A stretch of 64,000 nt of DNA from Lepiota brunneoincarnata (lineage: Eukaryota; Basidiomycota; Agaricomycetes; Agaricales; Agaricaceae). The stretch is from the NCBI GenBank assembly GCA_023014365.1, contig JAEBUN010000017.1, forward strand, positions 248,001 to 312,000, written 5' to 3'. A model generated the notes under the pieces. The model was not told the origin of the DNA, ran no database searches, and was given only the letters and a program-made list of their open reading frames with translations. Below, piece after piece: positions 10,637 to 23,500 of the stretch; positions within the stretch are counted from its first letter, which is position 1; every line of letters begins with the position of its first letter. The position numbers and the translations under genes were made by a program.

Positions 10637-13600
10637 ATGGCTACAATTGCTCAAGTTGAACTTCGTAAATTAGAAGATATTGTAGATACTCAGCAAACGA
10701 CACCTATGCAACAAAACACAATTGAGCCCGTTCCCCTTTGTCACCCAGACCCGCCAAGCAACACTGAGGAAGCGATATCTACACTCAGGACATCCATTGA
10801 GAGCACTCCTCCCGACGCTGCACATCTGCCCACCATGTTTGCTAATCTCGGAAATCTACTCCAGGCCCAATTCGAGCACACCCGAGTTATTAAAGATATT
10901 CAGGAGGCAAATTCTGCGCTCCAGAAAGCGGTTGAACTCACTCCGCCAGGCTACACATTCTTGCCTACTATACTTGTCAACCTTGCAGAGTCATTCCAGA
11001 CGCAGTTCAAATATACGGGAGAGCTTGCAGACATGCAGAAGGGGGTATCCGCGCTTCAGAAGGCTGTCGAGCTTACGCCTACTGGCCATAAAAACCTTCC
11101 TCCCAGACTTTCCAGTCTCGGAGATTCGTTTCAAACCCAGTTCCAACATACGAGAGACATTGCAGACATCCACAAGGCAGTATCTGCATTCCAGAGAGCT
11201 ATAAAGCTGACTCCTCCTGACCATGAAAACCTGCCAGGCATACTTTGTAATCTTGGCATTTCGCTACAAACTCGGTTTGAATGCACAAGAGACCTTGCAG
11301 ATGTCCAGGAGGCAATACTTGCACTCAAGAGGGCTATCGAGCTGACCCCGGCCGGCCATATACATCTGCCTCTTAGGCTTGGCAACCTTGGCATTTGGTT
11401 CCAAAACCGATTCAAACATTCAGGAGATCTTGCAGATGTCCAGGAGGCGATATCTGCACTCGAGAAGGCTGTCGAGCTTACTCCTGCTGGTCATGCATCC
11501 CTGCCTCTGAGGCTTGCATATCTTGGAATTTCATTCCAAAACCGGTTCGATCGAACGGGTGACCTTGCAGATATACAGGAGTCTATATCTGCACATAACA
11601 AAGTCATCGAGCTCACCCCCGCTGGCCATGCGTCCCTGCCCCTCAGGCTCGGCAATCTTGGGATTTCATTCCAACGCCGGTTTCAACGTTTAGGAAACCT
11701 CGCAGATATCCAAGGAGCGATATCTGCATTCCAGAGAGCTGCCGAGATCACACATGTCGGTGATACAAACCTGCCTCACAGACTTGGCAATCTCGGGAAT
11801 TCTCTACAGATGAAGTTTGATCGCACAGGAGATCTTGCAGATATTCAACAGGCGATTTCTGCACTCCAGAAAGGCTGTCATGCTTACTCCCGGTCGCCAT
11901 ACAAACCTGCCTTCCAGGCTTGCCGACCTCGGAAATTCATATCAATCCCGGTTCCAACGTTTAGGAGACCTCGTAGATATTCAGAAGGCAATCGCTACAT
12001 GCAAGAAAGCTCTTGAACTCACTCCCCCCGATCATGCACAGCTGCCTCGTTTCCTCTGTAATCTTGGAAATTCATTCCACAGTCAGTTCTGTCGCACAGG
12101 GGATCTGGTATACATATTAGAGGCGATATCTGCATACCAGAAAGCTATCAAGCTCACTCCTGCCGCCCATGCATCCCAGCCATTCATGCTTTGTAATCTC
12201 GGAAGTTCATTCCAAGCTCGGTTCCAATGCACAGGAGATCTTGCAGATATTCACGAGGCGATATCTTCACTCGAGAAAGCTGCAGAGCTCACTCCTGCCG
12301 GTCACGTATCGTTGCCTATCAGGCTTGGCAACCTCGGAAGCTCATTCCAAACTCGCTTCAACTATACAGGAAACCTTGCGGATATGCAGGCGGCAATATC
12401 TGCACACCAGAAAGCCGTCAGAATCACTCCTACTGGCCATGCATCCCTGCCTCTCAGGCTTGCAAATCTTGGGATTTCATTTCAAAACCGGTTTCAGCGG
12501 TTGGGGGACCTCGCAGATATCCAGGAGGCGATATCGGCATTCCAGAGAGCTGTTGAGCTTACCCCCGTCGGCCATGCAGACTTGCCTCAAAGGCTTAGCA
12601 ACCTCGGAAATTCTTTCCAAATTCGGTTTAAACGTTTAGGAGATATTGCAGATATACACGAGGCAGTATCTGCGCATCGGAAAGCCGCCGAATTCACTCC
12701 TGCTGGTCATGCAGACCTGCCCAGCATGCTCGGCAATCTTGGAGTGTCGCTCCACACCCGGTTCCAACATTCAGGAGAGTTTGCCGACATCCAGGAAACG
12801 ATATCTACACTCCAGAGAGCAGTCGAGCTTACTCCCGCTGGCCATGCGGACTTGCCCGAAAGACTTAGCAACCTTGGAAATTCGTTCCGAACTCGATTCG
12901 GGCATGCAGGAGACTTCGCGGACATACAAGAGGCGATATCTGCGCTCAAGCGAGCTGTTGAATGCACTCCCATAGGCCACGCCTCCCTGCCTCTCAGGCT
13001 TGGAAATCTTGGAACCTCATTCCGAACTCGCTTCAGGCACACAGGGGAGCTCGCAGATATACAGGAGGCGATATCTGCGCAACAGCGAGCTGTCGAGCTC
13101 ACCCCCCCTGGTCATGCAGACCTGTCTCTCAGGCTTGGCAACCTCGGAACATCATTCCTGGCTCGTTCTCAACTCACTGAGGATCGCCAAAATTCTCTTC
13201 AGAAAGCCCTTGACTGCTTCCGCGACGCAGCCAATGCTTCCACTGGGGCACCTTCGGTACGCCTTCGTGCTAGCAGAGAGTGGGCATCCCTCTGTCAGTT
13301 ATTGGACCCGCAGCAGTCATTGATCGCATTTGCTAAAGCCATTGAGCTGGTTTCCCAAGTTGCTGGCTTGGAACAGACTTTGCACAGCCGCCACCAACGC
13401 CTTGCCGACATTTCGAATCTTTCATTGAGGGCAGCGGCTGCTGCGTTTTCATTGGGAGCGGCCGAAAAGGCTCTAGAGTGGCTTGAACAAGGAAGGTGCA
13501 TCGTATGGACGCAGTTGAACAACCTCCGCACCCCAATTGATTCCCTTCGCGTCCATGACCAAGCGCTTGCTGAACGCGTTTTGGATGTATCAAAATCTCT

Positions 13601-15079
13601 CGAGCACGCTGGTTCTCGTGAGGTGCCAGAAAATTTCGTCACGGAGGCTTCTAACCAGGAAAAAATGTCCTTACAGGCTGAAGCAAAGCAACACGTCGAG
13701 CTCGCAAAGGAATGGGATCGGCTCCTTGCAACTGTACGCAAAATTCCAGGGTTTGAAACGTTCCTTCTTCCGACACCGGCATCTGTTTTGCTTGACGGCC
13801 TGCCCGCTTCTGGTCCAACAGTCGTAATCAACATCTTACGAGGACCGTTGCGATGCTCTTGCTATGTTTTCCAAGCCCCCAAAATATGTTCATATTCCAC
13901 TCTCTGGGTTTTCCTATATCAAAGCATCCAAACACCGCGAGCGCCTGAGGCTAGGCTTAATTCGGGTGCGAGGACCTGATCTTGACCTTGACCCGAGCAA
14001 TGGATTCCGAGTCAATGCGGAAGTAGTGGATGAGGAGGGGGCTCAGGACCGTCACAATCGAACTGGCGATCCTCGCCCACTAGTACGTGCTTCCATTCTC
14101 AAGGCTCTTTTGAAGGACTTGTGGATCGACGTGGCGAAACCAATCATTGAACAACTGGGTTCCTTGGTGAGTACACATCACGTATTATACACCAAAAATC
14201 ATGGATGAGGTTCGATCCTAATGATACCAACGTCTTACTCTGCAGTCCTCAAGTCCTCCGAAAGAGAAGCCCAGGATCTGGTGGTGTACCACCGGGCCCC
14301 TTGCATTCTTGCCACTTCATGCCGCAGGCAATTACGATCAGTCGGACGGGCAATGCAAGGTCTCTGATTTTGCAATATCTTCTTATACCCCCTCTGTCAG
14401 TGCCCTGGTTCAGCGCAACGTCAACGACCCTCCTATGCTTAGTGGGTATAGTCGGGGGGTGTTCATGGTCAGTCAGCCGGACACGCCAGGTCTCCCCAGA
14501 ATCCCGGCAACGACAGACGAAATTCGGAAAATCGAAAAGCGGCTTGCTGAACACGACGTCCCGTACTTCACTCTGGAGAGGGGAAATGCAGATGTCCAAG
14601 CAGGGATGACCAATATCGAAACGCACAGCTCGATTCACTTTGCATGCCATGCTGTTCAGAACACCGTTGACCCTCTCAAAAGTGGTTTCTTCTTCCATGA
14701 CGGCCGGTTGGAGCTTTCAACAATCATCAAAGCTAACTTGAAGAATGCAGACCTCGCGTTCCTGTCTGCTTGTCAGACGAGTAAAGGAGATGAAAAGCTT
14801 TCAGAGGAAGCCGTTCACCTGGCGGCTGGGATGTTAGCAGCCGGGTATCGAAGCGCTATTGCGACGATGTGGTCAATCAAGGATGATTACGCTCCAATAA
14901 TCGCGGATCTGTTTTACCAAGAGCTGTTGGCCTGTGAGGCACGAGCTGGCGGAAAGGGCCTGAACGGATCGCATGCGGCCTACGCGCTTCACCATGCGGT
15001 GCAGGCATTCAGGGTTTCGCTTCCCAACACAGACCTTACGCTCCTTGCTTGGCTCCCCTATGTGCACTTTGGCCTGTAG
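10637..15079 (+). CDS. TPR-CHAT protein 2, long array, two single-base frameshifts
   Basis: Starts MATIAQVELRKLEDIVD at 10637. About 18 TPR-like units of 44 aa follow (RLGNLGISFQxRFxxTGDLADIQEAISAxxKAVELTPAGHA type). After the helical linker (ALEWLEQGRCIVWTQLN) comes a 79-nt intron (14167-14245) and an 834-nt CHAT exon (14246-15079), exactly the length of that exon in TPR-CHAT 1. The catalytic His is at codon 14648-14650 and the Cys at 14771-14773. Two frame breaks, near 11867 (AAA run) and near 13836 (TT), are each explained by one extra base. If they are consensus errors, the gene is intact and would encode about 1450 aa. A shorter N-terminal product ending near 12016 is the literal reading. 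Same predicted role as TPR-CHAT 1. Confidence 0.85.
10780..13190 (+). repeat. Tandem TPR-coding repeats, about 18 units of about 132 bp
   Basis: Eighteen consecutive units with a recognisable xLxNLGxSF core. Neighbouring units share long near-identical stretches (for example SLPLRLGNLG recurs), consistent with growth by unequal exchange inside one exon. The array has eight more units than TPR-CHAT 1. Confidence 0.8.
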
Positions 15080-15264
15080 GACCTCAAAACACCTACGAAC
15101 GCGTCTGGCTCTGTATAAGTATATGTGTATATTTCCAGTTCCTTTTACAGTACCGTCCAAGTTCTGATATCCATACTACAGCCCTATAAACGGCCATTCG
15201 AATTTCGATTCAAGGTCTAAATTCACGGTGTCATACTCCAACTATGACACCTAGGCTGAATTTC

Positions 15265-15995
15265 TTAGTCTTCCCCCACGTCATCCAATGCTTTCCCAAC
15301 AATAGGTGCTTGAGGATGCTGCTCAAGCGTGCTCGATACCACATCTTCTCCTGATCCAAAGCTGCCTTTCCCCATATACCTTCTCCAAAAATACAATAAG
15401 CTTTTCTATGTCCTTGATCGTTGCAACATTTGGCAATTGCCCACTCCGTAAAAGCTCTTGCAAGCCAGGATCGTGCATGACGGAAAAGCGCTGGTCCTCC
15501 AATAGGGCATAGTCTTGCTGTGCCTGGCCGTTCGGTGTGCTAAGTTATGTCAATACCACCAGTGATCTGTAAGAAAGATTAAAAACTCAGCACTCGTTTA
15601 CGACGAGAACTAGTATATATTAAGTACCTGTAAGAAAGATTAAAAACTACGTAGCATTAACATCTGTGGGGACGAGTGGGATAATTTATGGAGCTCACCT
15701 CAGCACTCGTTTACGACGAGAACTGAGGGAAGTTGTCTTAAACGAAAGGTCTAGGTTAAGTAGTATCCTACGTGGTTGAATGTTCATGTCCGAGAGAGCG
15801 ATGGCATGGACAGAGTATATCTACGTGGCGAGCAAGGAGGGCCGAGACCGCAGGGTTGTGTCGCCGTCGAGTCTCGACCCTCGCGTTGAGTCCCATGGTC
15901 TCGGGAACGCGTTTGGGTGCTCCAACATGATCATCGTATGAAGCAGATCTTCGGTACAATGAGATGTGTTCCTGGCATGCCATAGCTCCATGCAC
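15265..15995 (-). CDS. Unidentified minus-strand gene, 3' end only, partial model
   Basis: On the minus strand a clear coding stretch runs from about 15535 to the stop at 15265-15267: LEDQRFSVMHDPGLQELL, then SGQLPNVATIKDIEKL, ending KALDDVGED. One extra G in a GGGG run near 15378 breaks the frame. Upstream, probable exons are separated by introns with acceptor-like CAG/TAG sites in the 15540-15720 duplication, one exon ending SSRRKRVL. The start was not found. No family recognised. Confidence 0.5.
15567..15724. repeat. Two interleaved direct repeats duplicating a splice-acceptor region
   Basis: A 21-nt unit (CTGTAAGAAAGATTAAAAAC plus T) occurs at 15567-15587 and 15628-15648. A 24-nt unit containing the palindrome CTCGTTTACGACGAG occurs at 15588-15611 and 15701-15724. 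On the minus strand the first unit is a polypyrimidine tract ending in CAG. The repeat thus duplicates an exon end and an intron 3' end of the gene above. Confidence 0.85.
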
Positions 15996-16765
15996 AACAA
16001 TCCAAGATGACTTCTTCGTTCATAGCCGTCGTGAAGTATAGCCAGTAATGACTGTCCGGATCTAAAACCGTTGTTGACTCCCCCGTCGCTGGATTTCCAC
16101 ACGTCCAGATTTGTGCCCTATATTTCCTTCCTCGAATCTTATCCTTGCAAATCCCAAAGTCGGAAATCCCATTCGTTCCCTATTCAACACGGAAGCATGG
16201 CCCAAAATTTCCGCTTTCTTTTTGAGCCCAGCTGGGCAGATAGCTGTCCAGGATACTTGACATGGGTGGTATTCGTTGCATAAAACTCCGAAAGGAGTGC
16301 TAAGCAGCCACAGCGGTAGTCATTTCGAAGATTTGGGGTTCGCATCCGACATGACTGTGCAGCGCGTTGGCTTCCTTTGGCTCCTTGGAGAACTTCGCCC
16401 ACCTCATATCCACCTGCGGATCATTGTAGGGCTTGCCGAGGATTGTTGTGCGTCGAAGGATTTGGTTAGGTTAGATGGCTTTTCGAGGACCTAGGATTGG
16501 ACACTGGATGATTGTGTGCCATAGCGCAGGGTGCTTGGGTTTGGAGCTCCCTCCGCATTCCAGTACGAAGCCAGTGAAAAAGATAGGCAATAAATGGGTG
16601 GAATGTTTTTAAATTGATTCTCTCGGTTCGGACTTCGGGTCGACTATCGTCAGAAGTGTAGGAGAATATGGTATTCAAATTCTTACCGCAGAGCTGCTTA
16701 TGCTTAGGCCAATCTTTCTTTTGGCAACCTTAAAAACAGTGGACGGCCTATTCTAAAAGAGGTGT
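15996..16765. other. No confident gene
   Basis: Short minus-strand frames (for example 16184-16402, with YRCGCLALLSEFYATNT) could be scraps of a hypothetical or F-box-like gene, but no frame longer than about 90 codons and no convincing splice pattern is seen. Confidence 0.4.
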
Positions 16766-17155
16766 ATGGTCAATGCTAGGGGTCTCCGGCCGGCAAATCT
16801 TCAGAAGAGAGGAGCAGGCCTTTCATCTTGCGTTCGCGCTGATCTTGCTAGACGCTTGCTACCATGGCCATTTCGAGCATTTCGACCAGCTACAGCTTCT
16901 TGCACGAGAAGCAAATTGCATTGGGACATTTTGGCTTTGGTGAAGCCATGGGCGTCAAGAATGGGATATGGCGGGGGGAGTGAAAGGGCCGTGTTCCTTT
17001 TCGAGGAAAGACCGTTGAGTGAAATGAAAACGGGGAGAGGGGATATCATCGACGGTTGCATGTACTTTTTTATGTGGTACAAAATTCCGGAATGGAAATA
17101 CGCAACTCCTGTTGATATAGATACCCGCTTAGAATGGGCCGCTGAGGACATTTGA
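16766..17155 (+). CDS. Short hypothetical protein, 129 aa, uncertain
   Basis: Plus-strand frame whose second half (FLFEERPLSEMKTGRGDI, then DGCMYFFMWYKIPEW) looks like genuine protein. It may be a C-terminal exon or a remnant of a larger hypothetical gene. The proposed ATG is not supported by context, and no family is recognised. Confidence 0.3.
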   Translation: MVNARGLRPANLQKRGAGLSSCVRADLARRLLPWPFRAFRPATASCTRSKLHWDILALVKPWASRMGYGGGSERAVFLFEERPLSEMKTGRGDIIDGCMYFFMWYKIPEWKYATPVDIDTRLEWAAEDI

Positions 17156-17519
17156 TGTTGTCAAATTTCTGTTGAATCGGTTTACCCGCAACCCGTAGAT
17201 CGCTTACCATAGCGTTCCGTGGAAACCATCGTCAGCAGCCCCTGGTCGACAGTGAAAGGTTAACGATTCTTATGTGAAATTATTATGCGCTTGTATGCCG
17301 ATTAACATCCTCTGTGTTAATGACACCGAGACGCGGCTTGATGAGCAATCACAAACGTTGAGCGCTAATTATGAAGCGCTGTGGGCTGTCCGTCATGAGG
17401 CACGTGACCAAAGCCACGGCAGCATCACCATATTGCCGCCCTGATGAGTTGCAAAGTTAACGCACAACAAATCTCCTTTCTCTCTACTCAAACACGGCTC
17501 TATCTCGTCGTCTGGACCA
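17156..17519. promoter_or_regulatory. Upstream region of the sucrose symporter gene
   Basis: No coding frame. The sequence ends in a short pyrimidine-rich leader just before the ATG at 17520. No specific regulator site could be called. Confidence 0.35.
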
Positions 17520-20215
17520 ATGACGGGGATATCTGCTCTTCCACTGGCCCAGGAAGAGGGGAACGGCCAGCAGCAGTTTAGAGGCACATCAAAGATACTT
17601 GGACCAAAATGTACACACCTTTCGACGCTGACCGTCGGGTTGTTGGGAATACAGATCTTCTGGAGTGTGGAGATGTCCTATGGTACGTTACATTCAATAA
17701 TGTTCTGTGTCGCACCGGATCATAGTCCATGTTATAGCTTCGCCGTATCTTCTTTCGCTGGGCTTGTCCAAATCAAAAATGGCCATAGTATTTATTGCTG
17801 GGCCTCTTTCGGGGCTTTTGGTGCAGCCTCTCATAGGTTTGTGCCCTTGCTACAGGAGAGAATTTCTCTGAGATCAGTTTCTTCAAGGCGTTCTTGCGGA
17901 TAGCTCTACCTCCAGATTCGGAAGACGGCGGCCGTTCATGATGATTGGCACCACTATCTGTGTTTTTGCTATGCTACTGCTGGGTTTCACGAGATGGTTT
18001 GCCTCGATATTCACAGGGTGGGATAATGCATCTGTGCGCCACGCTCTTTTCTGTTTACACGGATGTATGCTAATGCTCAAACAGAATGATCTGCTTACTA
18101 TATGGCTTGCGGTGTTCGCTATTTATCTTATCGACTTTTCTATTAATGCTGGTACGTGTAAACACCGGTAGTGTTGGCGTTACGCTGACATGTATTGCTG
18201 GTTTTAGTAATGGCTGTTGACCGGGCTCTACTCGTCGACACCCTCCCTTCGTCTGCTCAGCCTCAAGGAAATGCATGGGCCGCCTGTATGTTGGCTCTCG
18301 GAGCGGTTATTGGTTTCTTTGTGTAAGCACACCCCCTAATGATCGAGTTCCCTCCGTTCCGACGAATACCTTATAGCGGCAACGTGAACCTCAAGAATGT
18401 CCTACCGTTCTTGGGGAAGACACAACTTCAGGTTCTTTCCGTGATTGCTTCATTCTTACTCTTGAGCGGTCATTTGACAATGGCCACGCTAGTAAAAGAA
18501 AGGGTTTTGCTCCCGAATCCCGATTCAAATGGGTAGGTGTACGATTGTTCATTGTCGAGCTCCTAATAGAAACATATTGCATTCAGAAAATCGAATCGCA
18601 AGTCATTCACGCAGGAGTTGAAAAGTATTTGGGGCAACATCGTCGCATTGCCTCATGTCATTCGACAAATTGTACGTGGCCCCCACCCCCACTACTCTTC
18701 GCCTTCCTGACAGACCCCAAAGTGCCTCATCCAATTTTTGTCAGTAATCTCTCTCCGAACCCTGAACCGCATAATGAGTACATCTCCCTCAGTGCATGGC
18801 TAGCTTGGTTTCCAATCCTATTCTACACCACAATCTACATTAACGACCTCCATAAGCGTGCTTCTCCAGTTCCCTCGAATGATGAAGCCGCAGCCGCGCT
18901 GGATGCAGAAGCCACACGACTAGGCTCACGAGCGCTCTTCTGGTCCTCGGTAGTCTCGCTCATAGGAAACATTATCCTCCCCGCATTTGTGATGGAGGTA
19001 GCCACAAGTGAACCCCACAAACCTCACCTAAGGTTTGGTCATGGAAGGGGGTCCGCAGAGAGGTGGTGGAAAAAGTTGACAAAAGTTCCATCATGGTTGA
19101 AAATCCATATGGCAAGTCTGTGGGCAGTTGGCCACTTGGTATTATCGGCGTGTATGTTTGCTACCCTGTAAGTGTCCCCCTGTTTGGCCCTAAGGTTGGA
19201 AGAAAGGCTGAGTTAATGGGTGTCTAGGTTCACGGACAGCGTTCCTGGCCTGTCACTCCTGATCACTGTGACGGGTTTCTCGTGGGCTGTGACCCAGTGG
19301 GCGCCTTTTTCCCTGGTAATTTCGACGCCTTGCATCTGAAGGCTGGAATTTTGACATTAGTGTACGCTTAGCTCGCAACCGCCATTTTAACGGAAACGTC
19401 AGAAGATGATGACACTACCATTCGGTTAACAGACACTCGGACGCGTCCACGACGCGTAAATAGCAGTGATTTAGATATGGATGCCACCGCAGATGAGAGG
19501 AACATGTTCTTACCTGGGGAAGCATCGGATAGTGAAGACGAGGACATAGGGGAGGCAGAGAGAAGGGAGGAGCGGAGAAGGGTGTTGAGCAACTCGGCTG
19601 CACAACTAAGCAGGGTTGATGTCAGCGGTGTGGGGGATGGTGGGGGACACCGTGTTGTGAATGGGAGTTGGGATGGGTCGGCGAGAGAGAGCACAAACAA
19701 GGGCTTGAGTGCGAAGGCTGGCATTATACTGGTCAGTAAATCTCGATCCTAACGCCAGTCGACCGACTCATGCAACGGAAACTTTAGGGGATTCATAATA
19801 TTTCCATTGTCATCCCACAGTTCCTCGTGACAGGCTTATCGTCCCTTATCTTTGCGATATTTGATCCTCAGAAAACTGGGCTCCCGCAGCATCATGGTGC
19901 ACCCGTTCACGGACCCGTGGCCAATGGGACGGATGTCAAAGTCCTTATAGCTAACATTACAGAACCACTGGCAAGGGCAGCAAAAGGTGCCATAGTGGAA
20001 TGGTTAGAGGTCAGGCAGGAGGGAAGAGGGCCAGGGGAGGCCGGTAATGCGGCAGACCAAGGGTCAAACTCTGTCGCTTACATTTTCAGGTGCGCTTGTC
20101 TTTCGTGGTCTAACGATAGAAACCCGATACATCTTTCTATAGGTTTGGAGGGCTCATGGCAGCGATTGCTGCTGTGTTATCATGGAGGCTGGCGAGGCAG
20201 TTAAGACATAGATGA
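17520..20215 (+). CDS. Sucrose/alpha-glucoside:H+ symporter (GPH/SUT family), 13 exons
   Basis: Plasma-membrane sugar/proton symporter of the plant-SUT / S. pombe Sut1 type, predicted 681 aa. Introns 17683-17737, 17837-17887, 18034-18084, 18152-18207, 18323-18376, 18533-18586, 18672-18722, 18740-18792, 19168-19227, 19316-19371, 19732-19787 and 20090-20142 all have GT-AG ends, and the exons sum to exactly 682 codons. Family signatures: EMSYASPYLLSLGLSKS near the N terminus, FGRRRPFMMIG in the first cytosolic loop, NDLLTIWLAVFAIYLIDF, AVDRALLVDTLP, and GIHNISIVIPQFLV near the C terminus. A long acidic cytosolic loop (residues about 450-560) separates the late helices. Exon 8 is only 17 nt. No frameshifts. 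Substrate is probably sucrose or maltose (inference). Confidence 0.92.
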
Positions 20216-20555
20216 TTGGACAGCTTCTCGTGATTTCCGTTTGTGCTTTTAGTGTACTCATCTCTATTCGTCAGTTAGATTCCTTCCCAGACTCTGCATG
20301 GATCAATTTATTAAATACGTGGATCCGAATTTTGAGACGAGGCGGACAGCGTTTGCAACGGTGGATATCCCTAACTCTGCGAAACGGGGAGTAGGAGATA
20401 GTCACCGTAAGCTCCAAAAAAAGTTTTACTGACCAAAAATGCTGGCATTGTATAATTGTTTATACGCGGCCATCTTCAATGCAAAGAGCAAGGGGAACAG
20501 AGTATGTTGATTTCGATGACTTTTCCGGTGGTCAGTATTCGTCAGGTGCTACGTA
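20216..20555. other. Convergent intergenic region
   Basis: Lies between the stops of the symporter (+) and TPR-CHAT 3 (-). No gene is supported. Confidence 0.6.
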
Positions 20556-23500
20556 TCATACACCATAATGTACGAAAGGTACCCAGACATAAAACAAATC
20601 GTGACCCGACTTTCGCAACTCCTTCACGCCTTCATGCAACGCTCGTGCCGCTCGTTCGCTGTTCAGCTCTCCCTCGGAGAGGAGATTTTTCCGGCGACGA
20701 TCGGAGCGGCCTCGTCAGGTATCGACCACATTGTTCCAATGACACTTCGATATCCTGCTCCTAGCATCGCACCAGTGATGTGTACTGCCTCATCTGACGC
20801 TTTCTTGTCTCCGGTCGCTGTTTGACAAGCGGACAAAAATGCAAAGTCGGCATTGGAAAACGGTCTGGAAATGATGTCTGTGATCGTCAAGCGCCGGTCA
20901 TGGCGACGGAAACCGCTCTTCGTAGGCTCTTGCACATCCTGGACAGCATGGCATGCGAGGTGAATCCAGCTACTCTGTGCCATGTCAGTTAACACTCGTT
21001 CCCCAGTCGCTTGCTCGTTCCTCAACACTCCAAATTTCCACTTGGGGCCAGCAGGGAAGTGTTTTTCTATCCTTGTCAGTTCTGTCTCGGCATGCGGAAG
21101 TCGACTGAGACCTGGTATGTGGATCATGGGGATACCGGAGAGCCGATTGAACAACGGCTGCTCAATTGCTCTTGCCTCCAGCAAGGCATTGACTGTCGGA
21201 ATGTAAGAAGACACGACATGGTCGGATGTTTCATCTCTGCTGCCTGCAATTTCGTGACCGGCGGCATGGAGTGGAAGGAATGTGAGAGGGCCGGTTGGAC
21301 ACCACCAAATGCGGGGAAGATGCGAAGAGTCTGATTTCCCTTCCTGAAATTGATGTCAACGAGGCGTTCCAACGTGTTTAGCGAACACTTACCATCAAGT
21401 CCAGCCCTTGAAGAACAGGATATACGACGTTCAAATAAAGCCGTGAGAGAATCTCCACTATGCGCGAACCTCTCAATGGGACTGGCGCACCGGTACGGTC
21501 CCCTCCTCTAGCAGCACGGGGGTTTACAAGATATTCTCTCAACGATTTCTGCATCTCCTCCACATCCCCGTAACGCAGCTTGCTCAATGGGATATGGCGC
21601 ACCCCGTCTCTGCCCGGTTCGAGAACCAGTGCATCGCACCGACGTTGATGGACATTAATGACAACCACAGGACCGGAGGTAGCGGCTTCCTTCAGAACAG
21701 AGACCTTTTTTGGCAATAGGAAGTCTTCAAAGCCTGGAAGCGATCGGATTGTCTCCACAAGTGAATCCCATTTCTCCGCGAGACGATGGTGGCGCTGAGC
21801 TTCTTCCTCGAGGGAGACTTTGGCATCGGTAAATGATTCCACTGTTCTCTGCCCTCTGAAGTTCGTGTGAGACTTGGGTAAATTCGGTACAGACATCCGG
21901 ATGCGCTTGGTGGAGGTCAGCGACGGAAGTGCGGAGGTTGAACAGTTGATTCCAGACAACCGAACGTCCTTGTTCAAGCCACTCCAATGCGAGATCTTGA
22001 TTGTCGATATCAAGGGCGAATGCGGCGGCCTCCCTGGGAAGGTCACCGAGCTCGTTGAGTTGTGAATGACGTGTAGAATGGGATCTCCGATCCAAGCAAT
22101 TTGTGGAATGAGGTCGATGGCTCGACGGTATGCAGCCAAGGCGAATGGTGGGTCACGATCAGCTAATAGGCGAGCCCATTGTCGAGATGCGTTAGATCGG
22201 AGTGAGGGCGAACCAATGTTTGAGGTTGCAGCTGACCGAAAGTATGAAATTGCCTCATCCAAATCGCTCAGCAACCCACTATGCTTAAACTGACTCCGGA
22301 AAGAATACGCAAGGTTATTGAGATACATGGGTATGTTAGGATGTCCATCTGGTGTGAGTAACACTGCACGTTGTTGATTGTTGATCGCCGTCTCGAGGTC
22401 ACTGAGCATCCCTGTGTGCCTAAACCGAATCTCAAAGAAAACCCAAGATTGTTGAGCCACCCTGGTTTGTCAGCGTGCCCATCCGGAGTGAGCATCACTG
22501 CCTGCCGTTGATGCTTAATAGCACCCTCGATGTCGTTAAACAGGCCCGTGCGTTCAAACCGACGCTGGAAGGATGCCCCAAGGTTGCTGAGCCACCTTGG
22601 TTTGTTAGTGTGTCCATCTGGGGTGAGCAACATTGCCTGCTGTTGGTATTTGATTGCCTCCTCGATGTCACTAAGCAGGCCCGTGTGTCGAAACCGACTC
22701 TGGAAGGAATTCCCAAGATTGTTGAGCCACCCTGGTTTATCAGCACGTCCATCTGAGGTAAGTAGCACTCCTTGTTGCTTATTTTTAATTGCCTCCTCGA
22801 GATCACTGAGCATTCCAGTATGATCGAACCGACACTGGAGTGAAACCCCGAGGTTGCTAAGCCACCTCGGTTTGTTGGGGTGTTCATCTGAGGTGAATAA
22901 CTAATGACTGCCTATGATTCGTGATCGCCTCCTCGAAGGTCACTAAGTATCCCAGTACGGTTAAAAATGAGCTTGTAAGGAAACTCCGAGGTTGTTGAGC
23001 CATGCTGATTTGTCAGGGTGTGTATCCTGGGGTGAGCTGATATCGCCTGCTGTTTGATTTCTATTGCTTTTTCGAGATCACTGAGCATCCCAGTACGGCT
23101 CAAACCTACCCTGGAAGGAAACACCCAGGTTGTTGAGCCATCCTGGTTTGTCGGCATGCCCGTCTGGAGTGAGCAACACGGCCTGCTGTTGATTCTTGAT
23201 TGCCTCCTCGATGTCGCTAGGACACCCCTGTACGCCGAAACAGGCTCTGTAAGGAATTCCCGAGGTTATTGAGCCGCCCTGGTTTGTCGGGATGTCCATC
23301 CGAGGTGAGCGATACTGCCTGTCGTTGACTCTTTACTCCCTCCTCAATGTCACCGAGCGTACCAGTATGATCGAAACGACTCTGGAAGCAAACTCCAAGA
23401 TTAGTGAGTAGCCCCGATTTGTATGGGTGTTCATCCGGGGTGAGCGACACTGCCTGCTGCAAAACCTGGATTGCCTCCGCGAGGTCGTTGAGCGCCCCTG

